Shown: piece after piece, positions 26,102-32,842 of the stretch | Layout of the letters: each line of letters opens with the position of its first letter | Numbering within the stretch: position 1 is the stretch's first letter | NCBI RefSeq assembly: GCF_002891295.1 | Contig: NZ_LGUI01000009.1 | Coordinates: forward strand, 310,001-374,000 | From: Streptomyces eurocidicus | Lineage (GTDB): Bacteria; Actinomycetota; Actinomycetes; Streptomycetales; Streptomycetaceae | Direction of reading: 5' to 3' | DNA length: 64,000 bases | The notes under the pieces: generated by a model | Database searches by the model: none | Told to the model about the DNA's origin: nothing | What the model saw: the letters and a program-made list of their open reading frames with translations, nothing else | Position numbers and translations under genes: made by a program

Positions 26102-26317
26102 TCACCACCAGGACGAATCGAGTCGGCCCTCGATGGCTCTGATGTTGGCTCGGGCGCAGTCGTCGCAGAAGTAGCGGCGGCTGCCGTTCTCGACGGAGCA
26201 GGTCCAGGTCGGCGGCGTACCGTCGGCGGCGGTGCCACAGCGAGCGCACGTGATGGGCGTGGCGGTCTCGGTGGCCTCAGGGTCCAACTGCACTGATTCA
26301 TGCGTCTTCTGGTCCAC
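26102..26317 (-). CDS. Small zinc-ribbon protein
   Basis: 71 residues. Two Cx2C pairs, CARCG (near residue 24) and CDDC (near 51), plus an extra Cys at CSVE, indicate a zinc ribbon. The end is a short helix ANIRAIEGRLD. It starts with GTG 26317. Convergent with the ABC1 kinase gene, 18 bases away. Conserved in Streptomyces as a hypothetical protein; function unknown. Confidence 0.75.
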   Translation of the reverse strand: MDQKTHESVQLDPEATETATPITCARCGTAADGTPPTWTCSVENGSRRYFCDDCARANIRAIEGRLDSSWW

Positions 26318-26370
26318 TCCCAGACGATATCCCCGCGAACCGGCCGGGAGTGCCGAGACGCACCCAACGG

Positions 26371-26406
26371 CCTGCGGGGCCGGTCCGTTCGGACCGGCCC
26401 CGCAGG
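26371..26406 (-). terminator. Terminator of the wblC operon
   Basis: 16-base perfect arms CCTGCGGGGCCGGTCC (26371-26386) and complement (26391-26406) with loop GTTC. It lies 50 bases after the stop of the small gene downstream of wblC and before the zinc-ribbon gene. Confidence 0.85.
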
Positions 26407-26455
26407 CTTGTTCGGTGGGAGGGACCGATGGGCCCTTGTGGGGCCCGGTGGGGTC

Positions 26456-26782
26456 TCAGTGCATGACCGCCATGGCCAGGGCACGGCGGGCGCGCATCGA
26501 GGCGCGCTCGGCGCGGCGCTGCATCCGGCGGGCGGTGGCCAGGCGAACGGCCCTGCGTTCGGACTCGGCCTCCCGGAGGCGCTCGTTCATATGCGCGCGA
26601 GCGAGGGCTTCTGGGATGAGTTGCATGTCACGGTTCCTGTTCTGGCGTGCCGTGGGCACACCGGAGGTGTTGCGGGAGAGGACTTCGGAGCCGAATGGCT
26701 CGGCGGCGGGGCGGTGCATCGTCGGATCCTGCTTCTTGGGGTCGTGCGTGGTGGGGCGGTCGATGGTGCCTAGGACGTTCAT
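26456..26782 (-). CDS. Small basic protein coupled to wblC
   Basis: 108 residues from an ATG (26782) that overlaps the wblC stop as ATGA. The C-terminal 56 residues, from the internal ATG at 26626 with its own AGGA, form a very basic, Arg/Ala-rich helix (HMNERLREAESERRAVRL and RRMQRRAERASMRARRALAM). The first 52 residues look unstructured. The third-position GC bias is even across the whole frame, which favours the long form. No known domain. Its coupling to wblC suggests expression together with that regulator. Either start is possible. Confidence 0.65.
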   Translation of the reverse strand: MNVLGTIDRPTTHDPKKQDPTMHRPAAEPFGSEVLSRNTSGVPTARQNRNRDMQLIPEALARAHMNERLREAESERRAVRLATARRMQRRAERASMRARRALAMAVMH

Positions 26783-27141
26783 GCGGCGACCGGGTTCTTG
26801 CGCGGACGGCCACGGGGCCGCTTGCGGGCGACCACGACGCCCTGGACGAACAGCTCGCCGCCCCAGACGCCCCACGGCTCGCGGCGGTCCAGAGCGCCGG
26901 CCAGGCACGCCTCACGGAGCGGGCAGGTGCGGCACAGCGACTTGGCGTACTCGACGTCGGCCGGGGTCTCGGCGAAGAAGACCTCGGGGTCATAGCTGCG
27001 GCAGGGGACGGGCGTGCCCAGGTTCTCGATGGCGTCGTCGAGATCGGTCAGGGCGGTGAGGGGGGTCAAGGGGTCCTCCGTGGGGACTGGCGGCGGGATC
27101 AGGTCGGTCGCTACTGACGGGGTGTGTGCCTTGAGCTGCAC
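26779..27141 (-). CDS. wblC: WhiB-family Fe-S regulator WblC (WhiB7)
   Basis: 120 residues. Four cysteines of the [4Fe-4S] site are at VPCRSY (near residue 48) and SLCRTCPLREAC (near 69-79). GVWGG, the turn that contacts the principal sigma factor, follows. The C-terminal RGRPRKN is an AT-hook, which among WhiB paralogues marks WhiB7/WblC, the activator of intrinsic resistance to ribosome-targeting antibiotics. GTG 27141 is preceded by GAGGAAAAG. Upstream lie an upstream ORF and an intrinsic terminator (27210-27252), as in other whiB7 leaders, so expression is probably controlled by attenuation. uvrD2 lies upstream in the same orientation, the conserved actinobacterial neighbour. A small basic protein gene overlaps the stop. 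Confidence 0.93.
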   Translation of the reverse strand: MQLKAHTPSVATDLIPPPVPTEDPLTPLTALTDLDDAIENLGTPVPCRSYDPEVFFAETPADVEYAKSLCRTCPLREACLAGALDRREPWGVWGGELFVQGVVVARKRPRGRPRKNPVAA

Positions 27142-27188
27142 GGTTGTCTTTTCCTCGTCTGTTGTGCCGGCTTGTGGCCGGGCTTTAC

Positions 27189-27210
27189 GCCCCTCGTCCT
27201 GGCGAGGGGC
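27189..27210 (-). promoter_or_regulatory. Second hairpin in the wblC leader
   Basis: GCCCCTCG / CGAGGGGC (27189-27196 and 27203-27210) with a 6-base loop. It begins immediately after the U-tract of the leader terminator and lies 48 bases before the wblC start. It could be part of an alternative fold. Confidence 0.5.
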
Positions 27211-27252
27211 AAACAAAAGGGCCGCGGATCCCGGTGTGGGTTCCGCGGCCCT
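27210..27252 (-). terminator. Intrinsic terminator (attenuator) in the wblC leader
   Basis: On the minus strand a 15-pair stem with one mismatch (27252-27238 with 27232-27218; core AGGGCCGCGGA) and a 5-base loop is followed directly by TTTTGTTT. This true U-tract is rare in such GC-rich DNA. It lies between the upstream ORF and wblC, so it should stop most transcripts unless ribosome behaviour on the upstream ORF changes the fold. Confidence 0.85.
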
Positions 27253-27264
27253 GGAAGGTGCCGA

Positions 27265-27283
27265 CCTGATCATGCCGATCAGG
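27265..27283 (-). promoter_or_regulatory. Hairpin covering the upstream-ORF stop codon
   Basis: Perfect 7-base arms CCTGATC / GATCAGG (27265-27271 and 27277-27283) with a 5-base loop. The stop codon of the upstream ORF (27281-27279) is inside one arm, so a terminating or stalled ribosome would melt this hairpin, 13 bases before the terminator. Confidence 0.6.
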
Positions 27284-27575
27284 CTGGATCTCTCCAGGGT
27301 TCGAGCCCACGGAAGGCCCACATCGTGCTGTGCTGCTGCGCGGATCCGGCGCCGGCGGTCGTCCTCGCTTCAAGGGCATAGGCGTGGGCCTGTGCCTTTG
27401 CTGCTGCCGTTACCTTGGGCGCCTTGGTCGGTCGCTCATTGATCAGGGCGAGACCGGTAATGAACAGACCGGTGCCCTGGAACGAGAGCGCGGGAGAGCC
27501 GAAGGGGAAGCCGAAGGAACGCGTGGCGACGACCGGGCGATCGGTCATTTTGCTCATGGTGTTGAAGCTGATCAT
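27279..27575 (-). CDS. Leader ORF upstream of wblC
   Basis: 98 codons. The ATG at 27575 has an excellent Shine-Dalgarno sequence (GAGAGGAGG, ending 9 bases before it), better than most genes in the window. The product begins MISFNTMSKMTDRPV and is rich in Phe and Gly, then Ala/Lys, ending with GLEPWRDPA; no known domain. Length, start quality and position between promoter and terminator fit the regulatory upstream ORF known from actinobacterial whiB7/wblC leaders. Slow translation under ribosome-targeting drugs is thought to relieve termination. The peptide itself may have no role. The end, with Trp and Arg codons close to the hairpin, is where stalling would matter most. Confidence 0.75.
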   Translation of the reverse strand: MISFNTMSKMTDRPVVATRSFGFPFGSPALSFQGTGLFITGLALINERPTKAPKVTAAAKAQAHAYALEARTTAGAGSAQQHSTMWAFRGLEPWRDPA

Positions 27576-27686
27576 TGGTCTCGCCTCCTCTCGGCGTCTT
27601 GGGGACCGGTCGAAACCAGTCCGGGTCGGCTCAGTACAGCACGGATCCACCGGAACTCGGAAGTACCGCTGTTCTCCGTGTTCGGA

Positions 27687-27725
27687 AGGCTATGGGTATG
27701 CCGTCCGCGTACGCAAACTATTTTT
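27687..27725 (-). promoter_or_regulatory. Candidate WblC-type promoter of the wblC leader
   Basis: Minus strand: an AT-rich run (AAAAATAG, 27725-27718) immediately before a -35 TTGCGT (27716-27711), 18-base spacer, -10 TAGCCT (27692-27687). AT-rich DNA touching the -35 is the known hallmark of WhiB7-dependent promoters, bound by the AT-hook. It overlaps the 3' end of uvrD2 and would give about 105 bases of leader before the upstream ORF. Confidence 0.5.
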
Positions 27726-29919
27726 CCGGAGATTCTTCCGAAGGGTCTTCACCGGCGCACAGGGCGAGGACCTCGGCCCCGAACGCGGCGAGCTTCCGTC
27801 CTCCCACACCTGAGATGCACGAGAGCTCCGGTTCGGTTCCCGGCACGGCCTCGGCGATCGCGAGCAGCGTCTTGTCGGTGAAGACGCAGTAGGCGGGCTG
27901 GCCCAGCCGCTCGGCCTGTCCCGCGCGCCAGTCGCGCAGCCGTTCGTACAGCGCCTCGTCGAGGTCGGAGGGGCAGTCCTCGCAGCGCATGAGCTTGATC
28001 TCGCCCGCGTCGGTCAGCGTGCGCCCGCAGACCCGGCAGCGGGCGGGCCCCCGCCGCTTACGGGCGCCCCGCTCGCCTCCGGGGCCGCCTGACACGGCGC
28101 CTGTCACCGCCGTGCCGGACCGCGGGCCGGCGCCCGCTCGCGCGGCGGCGGAGCCCGGGCGCAGGCCGTTCAGGAAGCGGCTGGGGCGCCGGACGGGCCG
28201 GCCGCCCGGGGCGCGGGAGAGCGACCACGACAGGAAGAGGTGGGAGCGGGCCCGGGTGACGCCCACATAGAGCAGCCGGCGCTCCTCCTCGACCTGCTCG
28301 TCGGTCTTGGCGTAAGTGATCGGCATCATGCCCTCGGTGAGGCCGACGAGGAAGACGGCGTCCCATTCGAGGCCCTTGGCCGCGTGAAGTGAGGCGAGAG
28401 TCACACCCTCGACGGTCGGGGCGTGCTGGGCGCTCGCCCGCTCGTCGAGCTCGGCGACCAGATCGGCGAGGGTCGCCCCGGGCCGGGCCCGGACGAAGTC
28501 CTCCGCGAGCCGCACCAGGGCCGCCAGGGACTCCCAGCGGTCCCGGACCGCGCCCGAGCCGACGGGCGGCTCGGGCTTCCAGCCACGGGTGCCGAGCACG
28601 GCCCGCACCTGGGAGGGCACGTCGTCGGCGTCGGCGAGCTGGGGGTCGGTGTGGCCGCCGGCGCGGGCGGCGCCGCGCAGCAGCAGCCCGGCCTCGCGGA
28701 CCTCCGGGCGCTCGAAGAACCGCTCGGCGCCGCGCAGCTGATAGGGCACCCCCAGGTCGGCGAGGGCCTGCTCATAGACCTCCGACTGGGCGTTGATGCG
28801 ATAGAGGATCGCGATCTCGCTGGCGGGCACCCCGGAGTCGATGAGGTCGCGGACCCGGCGGGCGGTGCCCTCGGCCTCGGCCGGCTCGTCGGCGCACTCG
28901 GCCCAGCCCGGCTCGGGGCCCGGGTCGCGCTGGGAGATCAGCTCCAGGCGGTGCTCGGCGGCCCGGCCGCGGGCCTGGGAGAGCAGGCCGTTGGCCAGGC
29001 GGACGACCTGGGGGGTGGAGCGGTAGTCCCGGACGAGCTTGACGACCGTCGCGCGGGGGTGGCGGGTGCGGAAGTTCAGCAGGTGGTCGGGGGTGGCGCC
29101 GGTGAAGGAATAGATGGTCTGGCTGGCGTCGCCGACCACGCAGAGATTGTCCCGGTCGCCGAGCCACAGCTCCAGGAGGCGCTGCTGGAGCGGGCTGACG
29201 TCCTGGTACTCGTCGACCACGAAGTGCTGGTACTGGCGGCGGACCGTCTCGGCGATGTCGTGCCGGTCCTGCAGGACGCCGACGGTGAGCAGCAGGACGT
29301 CCTCGAAGTCGATCACGCCGCGGTCGCGCTTGAGCTGCTCATACATCGCGTAGATCCGGCCGATCTCGGCGGGGTCGCGGGGGGCCTCCCGGCCGGCCTT
29401 GGCGGCGGCGGGGGCATAGTCCTCGGGGACGGTCTGGGTGACCTTGGACCACTCGATCTCGCCCGTGACGTCCCGCAGCTCATTGCGGTCGAGGCGGACC
29501 CGGCAGCGGGCCGCGGCCTCCGCGACCAGCTGGACCTTCCGCTCGACCAGGCGCGGCACGTCGCCGCCGACGGCCTTGGGCCAGAAGTACTGGAGCTGGC
29601 GCAGGGCGGCGGAGTGGAACGTCCGCGCCTGGACGCCGCCCGCGCCGAGCTGGCGGAGCCGGCCGCGCATCTCTCCGGCGGCGCGGTTGGTGAAGGTGAC
29701 GGCGAGCACACTGGAGGGCTGGAGCACCCCGGAGCGGACGCCGTAGGCGATGCGGTGGGTGATCGCGCGGGTCTTGCCCGTGCCGGCTCCGGCCAGCACG
29801 CACACCGGGCCGCTCAGGGCCGTCGCCACCGCGCGCTGCTCGGGGTCGAGCCCGGCGAGCACCGCGTCCGGGGAGTCCGGAACCGGCGGGAAGAAGGAGG
29901 AGTGCGTTGCTGCTGTCAC
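27718..29919 (-). CDS. uvrD2: ATP-dependent DNA helicase UvrD2
   Basis: 733 residues. Superfamily 1 3'-5' DNA helicase. Motif I LAGAGTGKTRAITHR (near residue 42), motif II VVDEYQDVSPLQQ (near 233), motif III GDASQTIYSFTGA and motif VI VGVTRARSHLFLSWS are intact. The C-terminal third has the features that define UvrD2: a tetracysteine zinc site (CRVCGRTL and CEDCP, near 630-655) and an HRDC domain at the end (YCVFTDKTLLAIAE). Mycobacterial UvrD2 needs the zinc site for helicase activity. GTG 29919. Divergent from mycoredoxin; upstream of the wblC leader, whose promoter overlaps its last codons. Confidence 0.94.
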   Translation of the reverse strand: MTAATHSSFFPPVPDSPDAVLAGLDPEQRAVATALSGPVCVLAGAGTGKTRAITHRIAYGVRSGVLQPSSVLAVTFTNRAAGEMRGRLRQLGAGGVQARTFHSAALRQLQYFWPKAVGGDVPRLVERKVQLVAEAAARCRVRLDRNELRDVTGEIEWSKVTQTVPEDYAPAAAKAGREAPRDPAEIGRIYAMYEQLKRDRGVIDFEDVLLLTVGVLQDRHDIAETVRRQYQHFVVDEYQDVSPLQQRLLELWLGDRDNLCVVGDASQTIYSFTGATPDHLLNFRTRHPRATVVKLVRDYRSTPQVVRLANGLLSQARGRAAEHRLELISQRDPGPEPGWAECADEPAEAEGTARRVRDLIDSGVPASEIAILYRINAQSEVYEQALADLGVPYQLRGAERFFERPEVREAGLLLRGAARAGGHTDPQLADADDVPSQVRAVLGTRGWKPEPPVGSGAVRDRWESLAALVRLAEDFVRARPGATLADLVAELDERASAQHAPTVEGVTLASLHAAKGLEWDAVFLVGLTEGMMPITYAKTDEQVEEERRLLYVGVTRARSHLFLSWSLSRAPGGRPVRRPSRFLNGLRPGSAAARAGAGPRSGTAVTGAVSGGPGGERGARKRRGPARCRVCGRTLTDAGEIKLMRCEDCPSDLDEALYERLRDWRAGQAERLGQPAYCVFTDKTLLAIAEAVPGTEPELSCISGVGGRKLAAFGAEVLALCAGEDPSEESPEK

Positions 29920-29995
29920 TCCGCCATGCTGCCAGGTTCGCGGGGGCGACCGGGAATGTCGTCCACAGGCGTGACGAGCCGGTCGTACTAATACG

Positions 29996-30021
29996 GGAAT
30001 GGCTGGGGATAGGTGCGCGTT
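29996..30021 (+). promoter_or_regulatory. SigR-type promoter of mycoredoxin gene
   Basis: GGGAAT (29995-30000), exactly 18 bases, then GTT (30019-30021). This matches the Streptomyces SigR consensus GGAAT-N18-GTT used under disulfide stress. It lies 44 bases before the mycoredoxin start, where it makes functional sense. Confidence 0.75.
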
Positions 30022-30064
30022 CTACCACCGGAACAACACCCATGACCGAGGAGAGCGAGGGCGC

Positions 30065-30322
30065 ATGTCGGGCACCGTGACGATGTACAGCACGACCTGG
30101 TGCGGTTACTGCCGGCGGCTGAAGAGCCAGCTGGACCGCGAGGGGATCACGTACAACGAGATCAACATCGAGCACGACGCCGAGTCGGCGGCCTTCGTCG
30201 AGAAGGCGAACGACGGCAACCAGACGGTCCCGACGGTCCTGGTGACCCCGGTCGGCGGCGGCACCCCGGTCACCATGACCAACCCGTCCCTGGCCCAGGT
30301 CAAGCAGGCGCTCGCGTCCTGA
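30065..30322 (+). CDS. Mycoredoxin
   Basis: 85-residue glutaredoxin-fold protein. The active site TTWCGYCRR (Cys13 and Cys16) is of the CGYC type used by mycoredoxins, which reduce mycothiol mixed disulfides in actinobacteria. The cis-proline loop TVPTVLV (near residue 54) completes the fold. Length is normal. ATG 30065 follows GGAGAGCGAGG. It is single and divergent from uvrD2. A SigR-type promoter upstream fits induction by thiol oxidation. A strong bidirectional hairpin follows. Confidence 0.93.
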   Translation: MSGTVTMYSTTWCGYCRRLKSQLDREGITYNEINIEHDAESAAFVEKANDGNQTVPTVLVTPVGGGTPVTMTNPSLAQVKQALAS

Positions 30323-30346
30323 CGCGCGCCACGGCCCTCAGGTGAC

Positions 30347-30386
30347 CGGCGGGGGCGCCGACTCCGTGGAGTCGGCGCCCCCGCCG
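30347..30386. terminator. Bidirectional terminator between mycoredoxin and nudC
   Basis: 19-base perfect arms (30347-30365 and 30368-30386; core GGGGGCGCCGACTCC) with a 2-base loop, between convergent genes. Confidence 0.92.
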
Positions 30387-30391
30387 TCGTG

Positions 30392-31339
30392 TCAGCCCCA
30401 GGCCGGGCTCTGCGGCAGCGGCTCGCCGTACCAGAGCTCCAGCAGCCGGGCCGCGATGGAGATGCCCGTGGGCGGCAGCACCTCGCCCGAGGCGAAGGCG
30501 GCGCGCAGGTCGTCCCGCGAGAACCAGCGGGCCTCGTGGATCTCCTCGCCGTCCACCTGGATGTCGGCGGAGGTGGCCCGCGCCATGAAGCCGAGCATCA
30601 GGCTGGACGGGAAGGGCCAGGGCTGGCTGGCGACGTACTCCACGTCGCCGACGACCACGCCCGCCTCCTCGGCGACCTCCCGGCGGACCGCCTGCTCGAT
30701 GGACTCGCCCGGCTCCACGAAGCCCGCGAGCGTCGAGAAGCGGCCCTCCGGCCAGTGCATCTGCCGGCCCAGCAGCGCCCGGTCGGCCTCGTCCGTGACC
30801 AGCATGATCACGGCCGGGTCGGTGCGCGGGTAGTGCTCGGCGCCACAGGCCGGGCAGCGGCGAATGTGGCCCGCGGCGGCCACCACCGTGCGCTCGCCGC
30901 AGCGCGAGCAGAAGCGGTGCAGCCGCTGCCAGTTCTCCAGCGCGACCGCGTGGACGAGCAGACCGGCGTCGCGCGGCGAGAGCAGCAGCCCCGCCTCGCG
31001 CAGCCCGGCGGCCCGCGCCGACTGGTCCATCCGGCCCGGCAGCGCGTCCTTCTGGAGCGCGAAGTAGGCGATGCCGTCCTCGTCCTCGCCCAGGAAGTAG
31101 CGGTGCGTCTCCGTCACCGGCGCCTCGAAGGCGGGAGTCATGACGAGCTCGGTGCGGCCGTCGGGGGTGTCGTCGATCAGGGCCTGCCCCCCGGAGACCA
31201 CGAACACCCGCGTGGAGGGGTGGCTCCAGGCGGCGGCCAGCCACGCCTCGTCCAGGCGGTGGTGCGCGGCGCGGTCGATGCCGCTGTCGCCGCTGAGCGT
31301 GATGGGCCGGGCGGCGGCGAGATCGGTCCAGGTGGTCAC
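30392..31339 (-). CDS. nudC: NAD(+) diphosphatase NudC
   Basis: 315 residues. NudC cleaves NADH/NAD to NMN(H) and AMP and can remove NAD caps from RNA. Three hallmarks are present: a zinc ribbon (FCSRCG and CPACG, near residues 144-165), the NUDIX box GFVEPGESIEQAVRREVAEEAGV (near 203) and, after it, the array SQPWPFPSS that gives NADH specificity. The N-terminal 130 residues form the usual non-catalytic domain. GTG 31339 was chosen, with GGAAG upstream; the frame extends to a TTG at 31381. It ends at the terminator shared with mycoredoxin and lies 55 bases after the M20 peptidase gene. Confidence 0.93.
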   Translation of the reverse strand: MTTWTDLAAARPITLSGDSGIDRAAHHRLDEAWLAAAWSHPSTRVFVVSGGQALIDDTPDGRTELVMTPAFEAPVTETHRYFLGEDEDGIAYFALQKDALPGRMDQSARAAGLREAGLLLSPRDAGLLVHAVALENWQRLHRFCSRCGERTVVAAAGHIRRCPACGAEHYPRTDPAVIMLVTDEADRALLGRQMHWPEGRFSTLAGFVEPGESIEQAVRREVAEEAGVVVGDVEYVASQPWPFPSSLMLGFMARATSADIQVDGEEIHEARWFSRDDLRAAFASGEVLPPTGISIAARLLELWYGEPLPQSPAWG

Positions 31340-31394
31340 GGTTGCTTCCAACTCCCCCTGCGAATGGTGGTGGTACGTCAACGGCGGTGGCGCG

Positions 31395-32795
31395 CTAACG
31401 GGCGCGCCCGGTCTCCGCGAGGTCGGACCAGAGGTGGGCGGCGGTCTCGACGCCCTTCATGAGCAGGTCCAGCTCGACCTTCTCGTTCGGTGCGTGCCAG
31501 CCGTCCGAGGGCACCGAGATGCCCAGGAACAGCACCGGCACGCCCAGCACGTCCTGGAGGTCGGCGGCGGGGCCCGCACCGCCCTCACGGGTGAAGAGGA
31601 TCTTCTGCTCGAAGGCGCGCTCCATGGACCGCACGACGGCCTGGAGGTACGGGTGGTCGAGCGGGGTCAGGCAGGGGCGGGTGGCGCCCCAGAAGGTGAT
31701 CTCGTGGCGGATGCCCTCCGGCAACCGGTCGGCCACCCACTGGCGGACGGCCCGCTGCACGGCGTCGGCGTCCTGCCCGGCGACGAGCCGGAAGGACAGC
31801 TTCAGCTGGGCGCTGGACGGCACGATCGTCTTGCCGCCGGGGCCCTGGTAGCCACCGCTCATGCCGTTGACCTCGGCGGTCGGGCGGGCCCAGATCCGCT
31901 CCAGGACGGTGCTCCCGGCCTCGCCGAGCGAGGCGTGCGAGTGGGCGACGCGCAGCCACTGCTTCTCGTCGAAGGGCAGCTGGGCGAAGAGCTCGCGTTC
32001 GTGGTCGGTGAGCTCGACGACGCCGTCGTAGAAGCCCGGGACGGCGACCCGGCGGTCCTCGTCGTGCAGGGCGGCGACCAGCCGGGCGGCCTCGGTGGCC
32101 GGGTTGGGCACGGCGCCGCCGAAGGTGCCGGAGTGGATGTCCTGGTCCGGGCCGTAGAGGTCGATCTGGCAGTCGGTGAGGCCGCGCATGCCGGTGCAGA
32201 CGGTCGGGGTGTCCTCGGACCACATGCCGGTGTCGGAGACGATCACGGTGTCGCAGGCGAGCCGGCCGGCGTTCGCGCGGACGAGGTCGGCGAAGTGGGC
32301 CGAGCCCGACTCCTCCTCGCCCTCGATGAGCATCTTGAGGTTGACCGCGGGGGCCGTCCGGCCGGTGACGGCCAGGTGGGCGCGGACACCCAGCGTGTGG
32401 AAGAAGACCTGGCCCTTGTCGTCGGCCGCGCCGCGGCCGTACATCCGGCCGTCCTTGATCACGGGCTCGAAGGGCTCGGTGTGCCAGCCGTCCTCGCGGG
32501 CGGCGGGCTGGACGTCGTGGTGGCCGTAGACGAGCACGGTCGGGGCGTCGGGGTCGCCCGAGGGCCACTCCGCGAACACCGCCGGGGCGCCGTCGGTCTC
32601 CCAGATCTCGGCCGTCGGGAAGCCGGTCCCGGCCAGCTTCGCCACCAGCCACTCCGCGCTCCGGCGGACGTCGCCCGCGCGGGCGGGCTCGGCCGAGACG
32701 GACGGGATGCGGAGCCATTCGGCGAGGTCGTCGAGGAAGGCGGCGCGGTGGCCCTCTATAAACGCGCGGACGGCGCTGTCCGGTGAGTCGCTCAT
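31395..32795 (-). CDS. M20-family dipeptidase
   Basis: 466 residues, cytoplasmic zinc dipeptidase/carboxypeptidase-like of family M20. Metal-binding motifs are present: YGHHDVQP (His and Asp, near residue 91), GRGAADDKGQ with the bridging Asp (near 119), the catalytic glutamate in IEGEEESGS (near 155) and DTGMWSED. The lid domain (about 190-350) contains GGYQGPGGKTIVPS. The Ser/Arg-rich ends are short. ATG 32795 gives the family N-terminus; the frame could extend 17 codons. It lies between nudC and adnB on the same strand, 47 bases downstream of the latter. Substrate not determinable. Confidence 0.92.
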   Translation of the reverse strand: MSDSPDSAVRAFIEGHRAAFLDDLAEWLRIPSVSAEPARAGDVRRSAEWLVAKLAGTGFPTAEIWETDGAPAVFAEWPSGDPDAPTVLVYGHHDVQPAAREDGWHTEPFEPVIKDGRMYGRGAADDKGQVFFHTLGVRAHLAVTGRTAPAVNLKMLIEGEEESGSAHFADLVRANAGRLACDTVIVSDTGMWSEDTPTVCTGMRGLTDCQIDLYGPDQDIHSGTFGGAVPNPATEAARLVAALHDEDRRVAVPGFYDGVVELTDHERELFAQLPFDEKQWLRVAHSHASLGEAGSTVLERIWARPTAEVNGMSGGYQGPGGKTIVPSSAQLKLSFRLVAGQDADAVQRAVRQWVADRLPEGIRHEITFWGATRPCLTPLDHPYLQAVVRSMERAFEQKILFTREGGAGPAADLQDVLGVPVLFLGISVPSDGWHAPNEKVELDLLMKGVETAAHLWSDLAETGRAR

Positions 32796-32842
32796 GGCAT
32801 CGAGCCTATCCGGACACGCGGCGTGACCATGACCGGGCTTGC

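Noticed and set aside
27279..27650. 25-codon longer start for the wblC leader ORF
   Set aside because: The ATG at 27575 has a strong ribosome site; the extra residues lie over it and look non-coding.
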